Notes: generated from the sequence alone by a model not told the origin. Positions 26,538-36,989 are shown, numbered from the stretch's first letter. The stretch: DNA of 64,000 nucleotides from Alviniconcha marisindica (GCA_018857735.1 JABMCL010003811.1:62001-126000), one strand, 5' to 3'. Numbers and translations are program-made.

Positions 26538-27267
26538 TCAGCTTTGACTAAACACGTGACCGAAAAAGGTAAGTTCGTGAACAGAAAATTTGCATTTTCC
26601 TTTGTTCAGCTTCGCTCCTCTCTCCTCAAGCCTTTTAAGTGTTGCTTGAAGACTGATGTCGTGTTCTGCTTGAGTCTTCCCAAAGATGATCATGTCATCT
26701 GACAAGTTTCGGACACCTGGAATGTCAGATAGTATTTCTGCTATGGTGTTTTGGAATATTTTGGCAGCTGCATTCACTCCAAACAACAAGCGCTTGTTAC
26801 GTCGAATACCACCATGTGTTTTGAATGTCATAACCTGACAACTGGCTTTGTCAAGTTCAAGTTGATAATACGCATTGGACAAGTCTGGCTTGCTAAATAC
26901 CGTGGAGCTGTTAAGGTCTGAGATGAGATCATTGAGAGTGGGCATGATGTGTTTCTCTCTTTTGTGGCTTTGTTGGGTTCCCCATGTCGATGCATAATCT
27001 AACTCCCCCGTCAGCTTTCGGCACAACAACGATTGGGCTGACCCATGGAGTTGGACCATCGACCTTCTCAATGATATCCAGTTTTTCCAGTCTGTCGAGT
27101 TCGGCCTCAACATCTTTTCGGACATGAAATGGAATACTTCTGTGTTGCTGGAACACTGGCTGCACTGACGGGTTGATATGAAGCTTGATTTGATGTCTGA
27201 AATTTTGCCAACGCGAAGAATTTGGGAAATTGTTCAAGACATTCGTCGGTGTTACATTTGCTTGCAT
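26538..27267 (-). pseudogene. Reverse transcriptase domain (two frames)
   Basis: The first frame (27,267-26,929) contains SIPFHVRKDVEAELDRLEKL, GPTPWVSPIVVVPKADGGVR and LCIDM. After a frameshift, the second (to 26,538) has FSKPDLSNAYYQLELD, RLLFGVNAAAKIFQ and the catalytic box LSDDMIIFG, then GHVFS. The LSDD box replaces the usual YxDD/xVDD first residues but retains both aspartates. Confidence 0.9.
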
Positions 27268-27457
27268 GGAGGATGACAGCTTGAACTGTAAGATTCCAAG
27301 TTTCTGTGCAGTTTCACCACCCCACCTCTTGCTTGAGTTAATTTCGAGTCAGTCTTGACAATGCAGATAGTCGACGTTGCGTTGGCATTCTTGTGCATGA
27401 TCTGAGTAGAAAAGTTACCAATGACAGGCAATGCTGACTGAGATCCATACGCATAGA

Positions 27458-28210
27458 TCATGGGTGAATGAGGCTGTAGTTTGGGTCTTGGATCTTTTGT
27501 TGATAGGATTGGCAGTCAGTGATGTTTATTGAAGCACCCATGTCGATGAGGAAACTGATGTTCGTGTCACAGATATGTTTTTCAACAGTGGGAATCTTGG
27601 TCACACTGTTATTGACGACAAAGACAAACTGTACGTTGTCCACACCATCTGAAAAATCATTTTCAATTCCTTGCATTACTTGTCTCACCTCATGATTCGT
27701 CAATTCACAGACTCCAGCAAAATGTCCAGTTTTCTGGCACGATCTGCACTGTTTCCCTTTGGCAGGACAGGGAGTGGGGTGTGGGAAGGGACCACCACAA
27801 TAACAGCAAGTATTCGTGGCACAATGCTGTGAAAATCCACTCCGATTAGAAGATTTACGGTGTGAAAAACCACCACGACCTCTACTGTTGTAGTGACCAC
27901 AACTGCCACCATTACCAGACTGATCTCTGCTGGTGGGTCCATGACTGGAACTGCCTCTGTTCAAACTACCACGATGATGACCACAACCACGTCTGAATTG
28001 AGTCACCTTGTTGACACCAACAGTCACACCCTCAATCTCAGCTGCTGTGCATTCAGTAAGTTCATATGATATAGCTTCAGCCAGAAGTTGATCGAGAGGT
28101 AAATTTATCATCAATCCTTTTCTTCTCAGATGGGATGACAGACGTCCATATAAGATTTGCATCATTATTTCTTGTTTGACGTCATGAAATTTGCAGGTGT
28201 TTGCCAGCAT
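27458..28210 (-). pseudogene. Gag nucleocapsid and protease region
   Basis: A 250-codon open frame. It starts with Gag CTD-type sequence ([20 protein letters not shown]), has a Gly/Arg/Ser/His-rich basic tract, and two cysteine knuckles ending in [14 protein letters not shown], a canonical CX2CX4HX4C. It then enters the aspartic protease, where the D-[ST]-G-A active site reads DMGAS. That substitution would be expected to harm protease function. Confidence 0.85.
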
Positions 28211-28409
28211 TGTCTTGTGTGAAACTCCTCAGTCGTTTCTCCTCGTGTTTGTTTCGCCTGTCAAAATTTGTATATCTCATAGGTTGAATTTTGTTTTGGT
28301 GTGAAGTAGGTTGTAAATGAGTGTTTTAGTGTTTCATGCTCATTTGCTTCTCCACTGGCTAGAGAACATAGAGTTCACTGAACTTACTCCCTTTTGTTCA
28401 TCTGAAAAC

Positions 28410-28628
28410 TGTCAAAAATGTCTTAGGCTTTGTCTCCTATGTAGTGAAGGAGTGCTTTCTTCTTTGCATCGTCATGCACATTGAGTGTACACAAAAGGTT
28501 TTCAAACTTGTCAGTGTATTTTCTCCACTGAACAGACAATTGTTCATCGCTGTGAATGGGAAATAGATGAAAATTTGGCAAAGCCATACTTTGTGATTTG
28601 ATCCATTCGATTTTCTTCACTCGTCGCC
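28410..28628 (-). pseudogene. Gag N-terminal region
   Basis: Encodes FHLFPIHSDEQLSVQWRKYT followed by KFENLLCTLNVHDDAKKKAL. This is the N-terminal Gag pattern (W-x-K-x-x-x-x-F-E-x-x-L) I associate with Mag-clade elements. It is separated from the rest of Gag by a broken interval at 28,210-28,410. Confidence 0.7.
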
Positions 28629-28631
28629 AGT
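28618..28631 (-). other. PBS-like site
   Basis: The minus strand reads CTGGCGACGAGTG directly after the 5' LTR end (…GACACCAAAA). A TGG-initiated stretch just inside the 5' LTR is where the tRNA primer binds. The matching tRNA was not identified. Confidence 0.6.
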
Positions 28632-28805
28632 TTTGGTGTCTTGCACCATCTCTGTCCGTTGCAACTCCTGATCATGGTTAGGTGGGCATTTTTCCAGTTA
28701 ATGTCACTGCGCATGTTTCGTGTATAGCAAGTTGCTTAGTGCAAATATCGCTATAAGGGAGGTAATGCTGATTAACATTATTTCATCTGCTAGTTGGACA
28801 TTACA
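28632..28805 (-). repeat. 5' LTR of the Steamer-like element
   Basis: 174 bp, from TGTAATGTCC to GACACCAAA on the minus strand. It contains the element's promoter by position. It is followed on the plus side by the target duplication GTTGT (28,806-28,810). Confidence 0.88.
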
Positions 28806-29590
28806 GTTGTGAGTGAGACCATATTCTGCCTGAACTGCTCCATGTCTATCACAGGGAGATTCCTTGTCATCCATAGCTCTGGGCATGACTCAGGGTTTTG
28901 ACATATCTGGGGAATGCATCACAGGAAGATAATAAAAAAACCAGACTATGACAAACTGACGATGAGCAAAGAGGAAAGAATCTTCCTATGAACCACAAGG
29001 TCAAGGGTGTGACCACAGCAATGAGTAGGTACCTTAACTACCTGGAAGAAATGGAGAGTCTGTAGCATGTCCGTGATACATGCAGAGTTGGTTGGGCAAT
29101 CGAAATGGAAATTAAAGTCGCCAAAGATAAGCATCTTACCTCCGAGGAGATTGCAGTGTTCCAGAAAATCTCCAAACTCAGAGAAGAATGCTGATTCAAT
29201 TAGTCTGTTTTTCTTTGATGGAGGAGGTCTATACAGGCAAAAGAAATGAATGAGTTGCATTGGGGTGACAGTTAGTTGAGCCAGCTTACAGGACAAATGA
29301 CTGAACAAAAAAGACACAGTAACACAGTAATAGTAGCAGATGGTGTCTCCCACAATGAAAGCCAACACCCCACCTCTCATTGCATGAGGAAACGATTGCA
29401 TGCTGTACCAGGATAGCATCATGTCTACACGCTTGGCCTCATCTCCCTAACATCTCAACCAGGTTTCTGTAATGACCAGAATATTTATTTGTTATCCACC
29501 TCAAAATGTTCAATGTCAGTTCTTTTATTCTTCATGCCTGCTGACTGAGCTTTGAAACAAGAAATTTACATAAAAGTCTGACACTGGTTA
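28806..29590 (-). pseudogene. CR1-like retrotransposon, endonuclease half (right of the nested LTR element)
   Basis: Minus-strand endonuclease blocks: ILVITETWLR near 29,480; MRGGVLAFIVGDTI near 29,360; FFCLYRPPPSKKN near 29,240; MLIFGDFNFHFDCPTNSA near 29,130 (the GDFN motif); and PTHCCGHTLDLVVHR near 29,000. The segment at 28,870-28,811 reads IDMEQFRQNMVSLT and runs into the target duplication. It continues as the RT half at 24,051 on the other side of the LTR element. Confidence 0.85.
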
Positions 29591-29899
29591 GTGTTATGGG
29601 TATCAAATTCAATGGGTTACAACCACCACCAAGCTCACAAAGTCTGTGATCAATTACTTCAGATGAAGTAGCATAATCAGTACTCCGGGGTGGGAACACA
29701 GGGTTTTTCATTTTCCTTCTTCCCCCTCTCTGAATGTGCCTTCAAACCTTCACCTCCAGACAAACCCTTTTGTCTCATCTCCCCACTCCTTCGCCATTCT
29801 CCCAAAACATAAATCATATTCTGTTTCTTTTCTCTTGGAATTGGATTTGAAAGAGACATTTTGTGTTCACGTGCACAAGTTAATTTTGTTCTGTTGCAG
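29591..29899. other. Intron sequence before the catalytic-loop exon
   Basis: No recognisable element. C/T-rich in the last part. Confidence 0.5.
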
Positions 29900-30004
29900 C
29901 GCTGGCCATGCAGTACCTAAGATCTCACAATGTGGCTCACATGGATCTCAAACCTCAAAATATTCTGCTCACGGCTGCGTCAAACCCCATCATCAAGATT
30001 GCTG
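29900..30004 (+). CDS. ULK3: ULK3 exon: catalytic loop
   Basis: Follows the acceptor ctgttgcag. Encodes ALAMQYLRSHNVAHMDLKPQ and then NILL. The catalytic aspartate and the lysine and asparagine of D-x-K-x-x-N are present. The residue before the aspartate is Met, where most kinases have Arg (HRD). Human ULK3 also lacks this Arg (HLD), so this is a family trait and not decay. The exon ends in phase 1 at gtagag, directly before a GA-rich microsatellite. Confidence 0.95.
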
Positions 30005-30821
30005 GTAGAGAGAGAGAGGGAGGGAGGGGGGTGGAGAGAGAGAGAGAGAGAGAGCTTGCATGTCTGTATATATGTACGTAAATGTATCTATTTATGTGTC
30101 AGGGTATGCCTTCACTGGTAATTTCCAATATCTTACCAGTTAAAATCAGGAGATACTGGAGAAAAAAAATCAGCTATCAGTTAGACATATTAGCTGTTAT
30201 ATACTGGATCCACCCCACCCCACCCTACCCCCACCCCCAAACAAAAGCAATTGCTACATGTCTGTTGTTTAGACTGCCATCAAAGAGAGAGAAAGAAAGA
30301 GAGAGATTTCCCAGTATCTGCTGATATTAAGTGGTAAAATAAAATAAAAGTTACCCATGAATTTACCCTGACAGATACAGGTATACATAGTTTACATTTG
30401 AATATATGCAAGTACGACTGACTAGACCCAAACTGCCAGTTTACCAGATCTTGTGTCTGATAGTCTGGCAAGTTTCCATAAGCCAGTGGTGTGTGCTTAT
30501 GACATCATACCAGTTTGAAAACTATGTGTGATTACTGATTTCTGTGTGCCAGTGTCTTTGTGTGTAAAACATATGTATAAACTTGTCAGTAGTAATGAAA
30601 ATTGAAGAAGAGTCGCAGAATTGTCCCAGCTACCTGAAAGCAATATTAAACAGTGCCACTATTGTGGAACATCAAGCAAACAGACATTGGTGTAATTTTG
30701 TGAAACTCATTTAATTGTAAATGTTTCTCTTATGTGTTTAATTCTGCATCAGCTGTATCATAAACTGTGCGCTAACTTCAATTATAGTGTTATTTTATTA
30801 TTCACTGATGTATGTGTGCAG
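30005..30821. other. Short intron with GA repeats
   Basis: Contains GA-rich microsatellites at 30,006-30,053 and 30,283-30,305. No genes. Confidence 0.7.
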
Positions 30822-30965
30822 ATTTTGGTTTTGCCAAACCAATGTTTGAAGGAGACGAACTGCGAGTGATGCGGGGTTCACCTCTCTACATGGCACCAGA
30901 GATTATTTGTCAAACATCTTATGATGCCAGAGTAGACTTATGGTCAATAGGTGTCATTTTGTATG
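30822..30965 (+). CDS. ULK3: ULK3 exon: DFG, activation loop and APE
   Basis: Encodes DFGFAKPM, an activation segment with [16 protein letters not shown], then [15 protein letters not shown] (helix F). The DFG aspartate codon is split across the 5' junction: g from the previous exon plus at. The acceptor is tatgtgtgcag and the donor gtaata. All catalytic motifs are intact. Confidence 0.96.
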
Positions 30966-31278
30966 GTAATAACACTCTTTGAACATTTTCATGAGAAATT
31001 TGTTCTAATCCATTGTAATATGTTAAAAAAATAATCTTTAAAAATTAATGTCTGGAAAAACAATACCACAACAAATGATTTAATTCTGTTTGCTTTTATC
31101 TACCCCCCCATCCCCCAATTTTCTCTCATCCCTGTTATATTTCTTCTGTGTGCATGTGTACATGGGTTTGGTGTGCGAGGAATACAATATTTATGTTATT
31201 TTTGAGGTTTTATGTATGCATTTTTGTTCATCTTGTAAAGTGCAGTGTGCTCACCTTTGTCAATGAGATACCGCATTA

Positions 31279-31759
31279 TTGGGCAGTTCAGTGAAGCTGG
31301 TTTGCACGAGTGAATGCCCTTTGTAATCTTTTGTGCAAGAAGTCGCGAGAGGTCGCAGCGTCACTTCCGGGCTGATTTTTGAGTAGGCATTGCTTCACGC
31401 TGTGTATAACAGTGGAAGTTGAACCTAGAATTGCGAAGCAGTACAAATGCCACCTTTGTTGGAGGGTGGAAAAAAAGTATCTTTGCATCGTTTCTTGGCT
31501 GACCAGAAAATTGCGAGTTCGTGGAAAAAATGTGTCTTGGGGCATCCTATAGCACGAGCAACAAGTTATTGCTTGTTGCCAGACACATTCTGACTACGGG
31601 CCTCCAAAAATGTCAGTTAGCAGTGTAAAATTCACAAATTCACTGTCATCGCCTTCCATTGTGAAGAAAGTATGCACCAGAAGTAAAAGCAGCCAAAAAG
31701 GACTTAAGTGATGCTGGGCAAAAGTCAAGGGAGTTAACAACACGGCCTGAACCGCCCAG
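31279..31759. mobile_element. Inverted-repeat element, copy E1 (481 bp)
   Basis: Begins TTGGGCAGTTCAG and ends CTGAACCGCCCAG, giving 13-bp terminal inverted repeats with two mismatches. A close relative (E2) lies at 38,686-39,200. Flanks are TA on each side. The same target without the element occurs 30 bases downstream, in a 41-bp duplicated unit, as an uninterrupted TATA. The interior has a short + strand reading (SLHRFLADQKIASSWKKC) weakly like the middle of a THAP domain, and a perfect 8-bp stem (gcaacaag/cttgttgc). Too short to be autonomous. Confidence 0.8.
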
Positions 31760-31788
31760 TAGAAGTGACCATTATTATCTTTATTATA

Positions 31789-32037
31789 GATACCGCATTA
31801 TAGAAGTGACCATTATTATCTTTATTATAATATATATATATACATGTGTGTGTGCGTGCATGTGTGTGCGTGCAGTTGTGTGTGTTGTGAATATTACTTG
31901 AAGTTAAACTGAATAGGGAGGTGACATAATATGGTGAAGGTGCACTGGATGAAGCAGGTTTAAATTCTCTTTTTTTGTTTTTGAAGAGGTTTAAATCCTG
32001 ATTTTGGCATCAGCCTTCTCCCCCATTTTTGTTGTTT

Positions 32038-32085
<48 letters not shown>

Positions 32086-32140
32086 GCATGCACATGCACA
32101 CACGCACGCATGCACACACACACACACACACACTCACTCT
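31789..32140. repeat. 41-bp duplicated target, TA/GT repeats and (CA)n
   Basis: The 41-base unit (gataccgcatta + tagaagtgaccattattatc…) is present split by E1 and again intact at 31,789-31,829. TA and GT-rich sequence follows, then CA repeats at about 32,041-32,130. Confidence 0.8.
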
Positions 32141-32715
32141 AACTAACAAAATAAATTACAATGCCAGTGTCTGTGTCCTTTTCTTTACTTAGATCTCACC
32201 TCTTGAAGAAGAAGAAAAAAGAGTTTGTTTATTATCATTTTCATTTTTGTATTTACAAATTACTTTGTAAAGAAAACAGAGGGGAAAAAAATGTAAAGAT
32301 AAAAATAAACACAGATGTGGGATAAATAAAATAAAAAGTTTATCCCTTCATTAAGAACATAGATCACTATGGACAAATGTGGCAAATGGCAAATGGCTAC
32401 TCTAAATGCAACTCATTCTGGACACAATTAGTCTTCAAAGCATATGATGGATTTTACAACAAAATAAAACTGACAAATGCAGGAGAAGTACTTTCAGAAC
32501 CAATCTGTTTCAACCAAAGAATAAGAGTTGGGAACACATTTCTTATGCATTGTAATGAAATGTTTTTAACATATCATCCTCCACCAACTCATGAAACACA
32601 TGAAGCCCCATTTAGACCCATAAGAGTTTGCATACAGGCACAACAGAATTACTGAAGATACAATACTCACTCTTTTGCACTATGCATATACTTATCTTGA
32701 AAAAACAGGTTCATT
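32141..32715. other. Intron sequence
   Basis: A 92-codon open frame (32,377-32,655) has no recognised motif. It might be the edge of the adjoining retrotransposon, but I cannot support that. Confidence 0.4.
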
Positions 32716-33590
32716 TGTCTGAATTCTCTTTATCGACTTTTCTTCTGCCTTCAATACCATACAGCCACACCTCACGGCAAACAATTTTTTAAAACTTGAC
32801 CTTAACTCAAGACTGATTCTCTGGATTGTCGACTTTCTTGTTAATTGTTCTCAGACAGTTCATCACCTAGCTACACTCTCGTTTCCACCAGCTCTCTACA
32901 AGGCACTGTCCTATCTCCAATTCTTTTTACACTCTATGCAAATGGCTGCACAGGCACTGACACAACACCAATCTTTAAATACTCTGACGATTCTGCAGTG
33001 GAAGATCTTTTGAACTCAGGTTCTGCTTATTTTGCTGAAGTTGAAAGGTCCAGTAACTGGTGCAGGGATGGTTCTCTTGACTTGAACGTAAAGAAAACAA
33101 AGGAAATGCTGATTGATTTTAGAAAAGCTCCAGCTGTCATTCCAGATCTCTTTATTGATGGCGTGACAGTTCAGTACAAATATCTAGGAACAGTCTTGGA
33201 CAACAAGCTGAATTTTAACAAAAACGCTGACTTTATTCACAAAAGATGTTGGCCAAGTTTATTTTGCCTTCAGAAGCTAACATCTCTTAATGTCAGTGCT
33301 ACTGTTTTATGCACATTCTACCAGAGTTGTATTGAATCAGTTTTAATGTTTTCATTCCTGTGCTGGTTCGGAGGCTTAAATGTGAAAAGCAAAAATGTCC
33401 TGAATAAAGTGGTGAATGTGTGTGGCAAGGTTGTGGGTGAAAGACAATAACACTTAAGTCCGTTGTATGAACGTTGTGTGGTACGGAAGGCTAGGGTGAT
33501 CGTGGGTGACAACAGCCATGTCCTTGCTAAATATTATGAGCTTCTTCCATCTGGTAGATGATTTTGCATACCAAACTCATATACTGATAA
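32716..33590 (+). pseudogene. Rex1/Babar-like non-LTR RT remnant
   Basis: Plus-strand blocks: FIDFSSAFNTIQPHL near 32,740; LQGTVLSPILFTLYANGC near 32,895; the catalytic box FKYSDDSA near 32,980 (usual FADD reads YSDD); RDGSLDLNVKKTKEMLIDFR near 33,070; YLGTVLDNKLNFNKNADF near 33,185; and NKVVNVCGKVVG at the end. The 201-codon frame 32,845-33,450 is open, but upstream is frameshifted. Rex1-type elements typically have N-C-x-x-N-x-x-K-T-K-E-M-x-x-D-F-R here. Confidence 0.75.
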
Positions 33591-33603
33591 ATCTGTTCAA
33601 AAC

Positions 33604-33634
<31 letters not shown>

Positions 33635-33636
33635 CA

Positions 33637-33766
33637 CACACACACACACTGCTCTGAGTCTGATGTTTTGAACAGATAAATCTGTTCAAACAGATCAATA
33701 TCTGACAGATAAATATCTAACAGATAAATCTGTTCAAACATCAGACTCAGAGCAGTGTGTGTGTGG
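33637..33766. repeat. Inverted repeat beside a CA tract
   Basis: cacacactgctctgagtctg at about 33,643 is inverted at about 33,742 (cagactcagagcagtgtgtg). The arms extend inward through gatgtttt(g)aacagat…, with a 1-base indel and a few mismatches. Each arm also contains gaacagat-aa-atctgttc or a close match, a small palindrome of its own. Could extrude as a cruciform; no function is known. Confidence 0.8.
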
Positions 33767-33919
33767 GTGTAAATTATGTAAATTACTAGTCTGTTTATTA
33801 TGTCTCTTTTATATTTTCAATAACTGTTCTTTGAGTTTTAAAATAATTATACAATATGTGTTACTGTGTACTGTGATGTGGTTAATGTTCAGCCTCGTTT
33901 TAATTTCTCTGATGAGATA

Positions 33920-34985
33920 ATGAAATAATCTTGAATAAACACCGGATTGATAAAGGTGTCTATTGTGTTGCACACTTTCTGAGTGAGGAAGGAAAAATAC
34001 TATCTCACATAGAGTTTGAGAGAAAATTTGACATGACTATTGATTGTGAGGCATATTCAGGCCACAAACTTGCAATAAAGAAATTTCTGCATCATAGCAG
34101 TTTAAAATTTTGTAATAACAATATTACGAATCTTTCAGTGTGCTTGCAGAAATTGCATGAAACAAATATGAGTTGCAAATTATGATACATTAAACAAAAG
34201 TGACGTAAAACCCAACTGCTGCTCAAAATGGGAAGATAAACTTCAAAGAAATAACGGTGGCAGTCCTGTTATTATCAGTTAAGTAAGACATTCATGATGT
34301 TAATATGAAATGGTTTCAAATGAGAATTATGCACAGAATAACTGGAACAAATGTGATTCTTAATGAGATGGGTGTGACCAACAACAATAGGTGCAGCTTT
34401 TGTCTAATTGCTAAAGACACTATACAACACATATTTTGGGAATGTACACACAGCCAACAGTTCTTGACACGTTTTTGGTTGTTACAGAGTGAGAAATGTA
34501 CCTCCTGTTACAGATTAAGACTGAATGTCTAATATTATTTTGAATTGATGATGATATCAAAACAGAGAATGTTTTTGATTTTATTCTACTACTGGCAAAG
34601 CAGTATCTGTATAAATGCAAAATAGAAAAACAGCTTCTGAATATCAATATATTTAGGAAACAATTGTTATACAGATACAATACAGAGGAATATGATGCTA
34701 AGATGAGCTGCTCATGTTCAAGTTTTTCTTCCAGGTGGGAGCCTTACAACCTTTTTTTGCAGGCTAATGTTCTCAACAAAAAATGTCCTAGAATCCATAC
34801 TTATGTATAATCTCAAGCCTAAGTAGTCTTTGGATATGCATCTACCTTTTGTTATCCAGTATCTTCTTTCATTTCATGTTTATATCACTTATTAAATGTT
34901 AAATGCACCAAAGCTGCATGCCCATGAATGCCCCATGTATGTATCTTTGTTACAAAGATGTATTTAAAAACAAAACAATAAAACA
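33920..34985 (+). pseudogene. L1/Tx1-like ORF2 C-terminal remnant
   Basis: Blocks: KGVYCVAHFLSEEGKILSHI with EFERKF near 33,950; MKWFQMRIMHRITGTN near 34,305; RCSFCLIAKDTIQHIFWECT near 34,392, a C-x2-C…H-x4-C zinc knuckle of the zf-RVT type found at the C-terminus of L1/Tx1-like ORF2; and LLAKQYLYKCKIEKQLLNIN near 34,588. An A-rich tail with polyadenylation-like aataaa ends near 34,985. The frame is broken between blocks. Confidence 0.75.
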
Positions 34986-35102
34986 CACATCAAGTTAACC
35001 TCTTTAGATGTAGTTTTTGTATGGAGATTGAGTTATGTGGTACATGTTGTGATGAGTGCATTGAATGATATGCATATTTTTTTCATTTTGTCTTTTAATT
35101 AG

Positions 35103-35185
35103 AGTGTCTGTTTGGAAGAGCCCCATTTGCATCCAGCAGTTTCAAAGAGCTTGGAGCAAAGATCTGGGACTCCAAACCAGTTGAG
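35103..35185 (+). CDS. ULK3: ULK3 exon: kinase C-lobe
   Basis: Encodes ECLFGRAPFASSSFKELGAK, then IWDSKPVE. This matches the ULK3 segment after helix F (ALFGQPPFASRSFSELEEK in human). The acceptor is ttttaattag and the donor gtcagt. The exon starts in phase 1 and ends in phase 0. Confidence 0.95.
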
Positions 35186-35699
35186 GTCAGTTTTTTTGGC
35201 TGTGGAGTAAACAGGTGGGGCCAGCCTGTTAAAATTGATAAGAAAAAAATAAGAAAAAAGTTAAACTGTGCTGTTTTAAAAACATGCACAGATTGTGTTA
35301 TTACCATATGGAACTACAATGGAAACCAAAGGGATGGTTACGGTGTATAACTGTTATCTTTTCAAAATGAGCAGCATGTTGAATGCAACTTATGAAACTG
35401 ACCTAAACAGATAGAAGAGTTCAAAGTAGACACTTAATATTTTTAATTTTTATAATTTTGTTGTTGCTGAATGAGTTTGATTGTTGGATGATGTATGAAA
35501 CTGATTTGTTGGCGTCCCCCATGTGGAAGAATTTGCACTTGCACACTAAGGGGAAGAGGTACACAGAAATGAGAAGAAGAAAGAGAGCCTGCTTTCTGGT
35601 TTCATCAGCTTAATTGTGATGAGTGTCTTTTTTTCAGCGTTACCTGCTTTGAATTGCAGTTGTAAATACAGTTGTCTTTGTCTTTTCTTTCTTGTTCAG

Positions 35700-35855
35700 T
35701 TACCACCTGGTGTTCAAGTGTCAGATGATTGTCGAGATCTGCTTTTGAGGATGTTGCAACGAAACCCTGATGACCGCATCAGTTTTGAGGAGTTCTTCAC
35801 CCATCCTTTTGTGGACCTGTTGCACAGTCCCAGCCCTGAGTGCATCAACAATGCT
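35700..35855 (+). CDS. ULK3: ULK3 exon: end of kinase domain
   Basis: Encodes 52 residues: [20 protein letters not shown], then [20 protein letters not shown]. These are the conserved kinase tail with the R-N-P-D-x-R-I motif and the H-P-[FW] end. A linker follows ([10 protein letters not shown]). The acceptor is cttgttcag and the donor gtatgc. The exon is exactly in phase at both ends. Confidence 0.96.
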
Positions 35856-36099
35856 GTATGCCAGTTTGTTGCTTTGCCATCTTTACTGTCTTTTGTCCTA
35901 AGTTAAGTGTATTGGAAGGAATAACATGCTTCAACTGATGATCAGGCAATGGAATTAATGCTTATTAATTAATTAATTATATATTAAGCAATTTATCATA
36001 ATGTTTTTAAAGAGGTGTTTTTTCCCCTTCTGAGCACAACCACCCAACAGTGTAGAACATGAGCAACATTGGGTCTGCTGTGAGTCTGCAGATATAGGT

Positions 36100-36735
36100 A
36101 GAAGTAGCATTCCTTTTCAGACCACCTGCATACCTGTACCTTGGAGTGCATCTTGACCAAACACTGTCAGTGAAACAACACATCAGTAGCCTCTGCCGCA
36201 CTATGTTTCTTGCACTCAGGAGAATCACGTCTATCCATCTGTTCCCGTCTAACAGTTCCACAGAAAAGTTTGTTGTATCCATGATCATGTCAAGACTGGA
36301 CTACTGCAATGCTACTTTTGCAGGTGTAGCCAATGAACAAATCGCACACATACAAAAGATCCAGAAAAATGCTGCACGGCTCTGCTTGAAAGAATCAAAG
36401 CATGGTCGTGTCATACCAGTTTTGAAAGAACCCATTGGCTCCCAGTAAAATACCACATTGAGTACAAGCTCACAATGCTCGCTTTTCTCACCTTGATGGT
36501 ACTCTTCCATCATACCTGTCTTCTTTTCTCTGCATCGTGCTCCCATTCGTTCTTCGACAGAACAACTGCTGAAAATTCCAAAGACAAACTTGAAAACCTT
36601 TGGTGGACGTTCTTTTGGTTACATTTCTCTGTCTGGAACTCGCTGCCAGCCGACCTGAGAGCTTCTCCCTCCCTCCAAACTTTCAAAGCTAAGCGAAAAA
36701 TGCATCTCTTCCACCAAACTTTCTGATTGATTTGT
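36100..36735 (+). pseudogene. CR1/L2-like RT C-terminal remnant
   Basis: Contains YLGVHLDQTLSVKQHISSLC, RLDYCNATFAGVANEQI, IQKIQKNAARLCLKES and, after frameshifts, TFGGRSF…SVWNSLPADLRASPSLQTFK with a basic end. This 'LDYCNxxLxG…LQxxQNxAAR' and 'WNSLPxxLRxxxSLxxFK' series is diagnostic of the CR1/L2 group. It is followed by a (GT)n tract. Confidence 0.8.
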
Positions 36736-36763
36736 ACGTACCATCTGCTACCTGTGTTATATT

Positions 36764-36765
<2 letters not shown>

Positions 36766-36826
<61 letters not shown>
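36766..36826. repeat. (GT)n microsatellite
   Basis: About 60 bases of GT. Further GT-rich sequence follows to about 37,000. Confidence 0.95.
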
Positions 36827-36829
<3 letters not shown>

Positions 36830-36989
36830 TAGTGAATGCATGTGTGTAATGAATGCATGTGCAAGCACCCACGTGCATGTGAATGGCCAAGTGGGTAGGT
36901 GCGGGGTGAGTGTCAGTGTTTTTTCTGGTTTGGATCACATGGTCTGGTATAGTGGGCATTCTGGCGAGGACTGGATGGTTGTGTGTGTG

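Larger units (their letters stand above)
24052..28805 (-). mobile_element. Steamer/Mag-like Ty3/gypsy LTR retrotransposon, full structure, decayed
   Basis: A 4,754-bp element on the minus strand, with short LTRs of 174 and 186 bp, a polypurine tract, a PBS-like site and a 5-bp target duplication GTTGT (24,047-24,051 and 28,806-28,810). Coding order is Gag, protease, RT, RNase H, integrase. Element size, ~175-bp LTRs, Gag type and domain order resemble Steamer and other Mag-clade elements of bivalves (known family; assignment is inference). The LTRs differ at 12 positions plus a 12-base indel, about 7%, so this is not a fresh insertion. The gag-pol frame is broken several times. Confidence 0.85.

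Noticed and set aside
31279..31759. Classifying the inverted-repeat element as a P element because of the THAP-like reading
   Set aside because: P elements make 8-bp target duplications and have different ends. Here the flanks show only TA and no 8-bp repeat.
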